This document shows positions 4,923 through 6,890 of a DNA stretch of 6,890 nucleotides, piece after piece. Location: assembly GCA_030039935.1 (NCBI GenBank), contig JASHUQ010000112.1, positions 1-6,890 on the forward strand, read 5' to 3'. How positions within the stretch are numbered: the stretch's first letter is position 1; each line of letters opens with the position of its first letter. The DNA is from Microcaldota archaeon (GTDB lineage Archaea; Micrarchaeota; Micrarchaeia; Micrarchaeales; Micrarchaeaceae). Both the position numbers and the translations under genes were made by a program. The notes beneath the pieces are model-generated. The model searched no databases. It was given only the letters and a program-made list of their open reading frames with translations, and was not told the DNA's origin.

Positions 4923-6806
4923 ATGCCTTCGATTACAAGCATTATAGAAGAGCTTTCGGGTGCGCTGTCAGCGGCAGCAAACGGGTGCGGCTATAGTGCA
5001 GATAACGTAGGCGCAACTGTAGGAATCTCAAAGAGCATAGGAGACATATCCTGCTCTTTGGCATTCAAGATAGCAAAAGAAAAGAAGGCAAATCCAAGCG
5101 ATATAGCGCTCAACATTGTAAAAAAGATTGAAAGACAAAAGTTTGTCAAGAAGGTAACTGTTGAAAGCGGGTACATAAACTTTCATCTAGACAGAGCCTC
5201 TTTCTCCCGGAGCGTGATAAACGATATAATAAAAGAGAGCTCATCGCTAGGATCAAGCGTTGGAAACAGAAAGAAGATACTCGTTGAATATGTAGGGGTC
5301 AATCCTGTCCATCCCTGGCACATAGGCCAGCTCAGAAATGCAATTCTTGGAGACGCTATTGCCAACATGCATGAAAAATGCGGCTATTCTGTAGAGAGAC
5401 AGGACTACATGGATGACCTTGGAGCTCAGGCTGCAGAGGCCCTTTGGGGAACAATGCACATAAATGAGCTTGGAGTAGAACAAGGAAAGGAGAGGAGGTT
5501 CGATTACTCGATTGGGGAAATCTACGTTGCATCGCACAAGCTTCTTGAAGAAAATCCAGAAAGGAAATCAGAAGTCAAGAATGTGCTTTCGCTTATGGAA
5601 CAGGATGGAACCTATGAATCAAAGCTTTCAAGGGAGATGTGCGAGGGATATCTTGAGGCTGAGAGGAAGACAGCATTCTCTTATGGAATATACCAAGATG
5701 TAGTAATATGGGAAGGCGATATTGTAAGACAAATGCTTGTAGAGAAGATGCTTGAGATTCTAGAAAAGAAAGGGATAACAAAGAAGCCAAAGGATGGAAA
5801 ATATGGCAATTGCGTGATAATAGAACTGTCTGATATAAGGGATGCCCCAAAGGAGCTGCAAGGGCTTAGGGAAGACGCAAAGGTTTTGATTAGGAATGAT
5901 GGGACTGCCACTTATCTAGCGAAAGACATCGCATTCTTTATGTGGAAACTCGGTCTTATAGAAACAAATTTCAAGTTCTACAAGTTTATAGAGAAACAGC
6001 CGAATGGGAAATCTCTATTCACAACAGGGGCATCTGGATCAAGCATGAATTTCGGGAGCTCGGACATGGCCATAACGCTGACTGACATAAGGCAGAACTT
6101 TGAACAACTTATGGTAAAGATTGTAATAGGGCTAGTCTATGGAAAGGAAAAGGCAGAGGGAATAAGGCACATAGGCTACGGGATAGTCAGCCTTGAAAGC
6201 GGCGCGCTTGCTGGAAGAAAGGGAACATGGATAGGATATACTGCTGATGATCTTCTCAGAGAGGCAAGGGAGAGGGCGCACAAGGCGATAAAGCCCAATG
6301 CGGAGCTTAGCAAGGAAGAGAAAGAGAAAATAGCAGATAAGGTCGGACTTGGGGCCGTGAAGTTCGAGATGCTGAAAATGTCACCAGAGAAAGGCATTGT
6401 GTTCTCATGGGACAAGGCGCTCAATTTTGAAGGAAATTCCGGACCGTATTGCCAATATACTTATGCTAGGGCTACAAGGATACTGGAAAAATCCGGATCA
6501 AAATATGATTACAATGCATTGCAGAGCGATGCGTTCGAGAATGACGACTCTTTCTCTCTTGTCAAGATGATATCCATGTATAAGGAAATGGCTGAGAAGG
6601 CGTGCAGGGAGGGAAGACCCAACAGTATAACCGACTATCTGATAGACCTGGCTGCGCTTTTCAGCAAGTTCTATGAATCTGTGCCTATCCTAAAGGAACA
6701 GTCAAAGGAAAAGAGGGAGTCCATGCTCGCGCTTGTCTCATCATTCAGAAATGTAATGAAATTCATGCTCAGTATTTTGGGAATAGAAGTGATAGAAAGA
6801 ATGTAG
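4923..6806 (+). CDS. argS: arginyl-tRNA synthetase
   Basis: This class I synthetase attaches arginine to tRNA-Arg in the cytoplasm. The 627 residues show an N-terminal tRNA-recognition domain (about 1-90), the catalytic core beginning ILVEYVGVNPVHPWHIGQ (119-136), the ArgRS signature DYMDDLGAQA (161-170), VLIRNDGTATYLAKDIAF (321-338), TDIRQNFEQL (387-396), and a helical DALR anticodon-binding domain opened by NFEGNSGPYCQYTYAR (501-516) and closed by LGIEVIERM at the C-terminus. The HIGH motif reads HIGQ, the lysine often found upstream of it is His130, and the KMSKS loop is degenerate (ALAGRKGT, 428-435). Most ArgRS depart from KMSKS, so activity is still expected. The gene starts 5 bp after nnrD without its own ribosome-binding site in the gap, so coupled translation is likely, and ends 9 bp before tRNA-Arg. 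By hand count about 16 of 28 Arg codons are AGG and 11 AGA. Confidence 0.96.
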   Translation: MPSITSIIEELSGALSAAANGCGYSADNVGATVGISKSIGDISCSLAFKIAKEKKANPSDIALNIVKKIERQKFVKKVTVESGYINFHLDRASFSRSVINDIIKESSSLGSSVGNRKKILVEYVGVNPVHPWHIGQLRNAILGDAIANMHEKCGYSVERQDYMDDLGAQAAEALWGTMHINELGVEQGKERRFDYSIGEIYVASHKLLEENPERKSEVKNVLSLMEQDGTYESKLSREMCEGYLEAERKTAFSYGIYQDVVIWEGDIVRQMLVEKMLEILEKKGITKKPKDGKYGNCVIIELSDIRDAPKELQGLREDAKVLIRNDGTATYLAKDIAFFMWKLGLIETNFKFYKFIEKQPNGKSLFTTGASGSSMNFGSSDMAITLTDIRQNFEQLMVKIVIGLVYGKEKAEGIRHIGYGIVSLESGALAGRKGTWIGYTADDLLREARERAHKAIKPNAELSKEEKEKIADKVGLGAVKFEMLKMSPEKGIVFSWDKALNFEGNSGPYCQYTYARATRILEKSGSKYDYNALQSDAFENDDSFSLVKMISMYKEMAEKACREGRPNSITDYLIDLAALFSKFYESVPILKEQSKEKRESMLALVSSFRNVMKFMLSILGIEVIERM

Positions 6807-6815
6807 CTTGCAAAT

Positions 6816-6890
6816 GGGCTCCTAGCTCAGCTTGGATAGAGCGATGTCCTCCTAAGACATAGGTCGCGGGTTCAAATCCCGCGGAGCCCG
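6816..6890 (+). tRNA. tRNA-Arg (anticodon CCT)
   Basis: The acceptor stem GGGCTCC (6816-6822) pairs with GGAGCCC (6883-6889), and the discriminator is G (6890, the last base of the window). The D stem is GCTC/GAGC, the anticodon stem ATGTC/GACAT with loop CTCCTAA, giving anticodon CCT (6851-6853), which reads AGG. The variable loop is AGGTC and the T arm GCGGG-TTCAAAT-CCCGC. All stems are fully Watson-Crick and no intron is present. Whether CCA is encoded cannot be seen. The gene begins 9 bp after the argS stop codon, and I see no clear promoter between them, so it may be cut from the nnrD-argS transcript or use a promoter inside the end of argS. Confidence 0.97.

Noticed and set aside
6771..6780. 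Possible TATA box (TATTTTG) for tRNA-Arg inside the end of argS
   Set aside because: It lies about 40 bases upstream of the mature tRNA, further than an archaeal tRNA promoter with a short leader would need, and it is a poor match. It was not annotated, but an internal promoter is not excluded.
1..6890. A defence, toxin-antitoxin, mobile or CRISPR system
   Set aside because: All strong coding frames are housekeeping or single unknown genes. There are no transposase, integrase, nuclease or toxin motifs, no direct or inverted repeats at element ends, and the two tRNA genes show no partial duplicate that would mark an attachment site.

Overview
The window is a gene-dense piece of an archaeal chromosome. 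It holds seven confident protein genes and two tRNA genes, with almost no spare DNA. The archaeal assignment rests on an archaeal-type Sec61-beta subunit, a YchF/Ygr210-type GTPase with the three-cysteine pattern of the archaeal proteins, ribosome-binding sites of the GTGATT type (complementary to the 16S rRNA 3' end), A/T-rich boxes at archaeal TATA distances, and tRNA genes of which at least one does not encode CCA. Small intergenic gaps and short proteins suggest a reduced-genome archaeon, perhaps of the DPANN group, but the lineage is inference.

Left part (1-1369): a tRNA-Leu(CAG) gene on the minus strand and a YchF/Ygr210-like Obg-family GTPase on the plus strand diverge from a 55-bp spacer that can hold both promoters. 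Middle (1370-3966): a four-helix membrane protein of unknown function (minus) meets the GTPase stop to stop with no base between them. It diverges from the 51-residue Sec61-beta gene (plus). Sec61-beta in turn converges on a minus-strand pair: an AbrB/SpoVT-fold DNA-binding-like protein of unknown role, followed 25 bp later by an extended-SDR sugar-nucleotide epimerase/dehydratase. Right part (4018-6890): a plus-strand run of NAD(P)H-hydrate dehydratase, arginyl-tRNA synthetase and tRNA-Arg(CCT), with gaps of only 5 and 9 bp.

The genes are mainly housekeeping: translation (ArgRS, two tRNAs, ribosome-linked GTPase), protein export (Sec61-beta), cofactor repair (NnrD) and sugar-nucleotide metabolism. 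The most coherent functional unit is argS with its own tRNA-Arg directly behind it. No mobile element, CRISPR array, toxin-antitoxin pair or defence system is visible. The points worth a second look are substitutions in otherwise invariant catalytic motifs (YxxxR in the SDR, HIGQ and ALAGR in ArgRS), two proteins of unknown function, the argS-tRNA linkage, and the recurring start-site signal.
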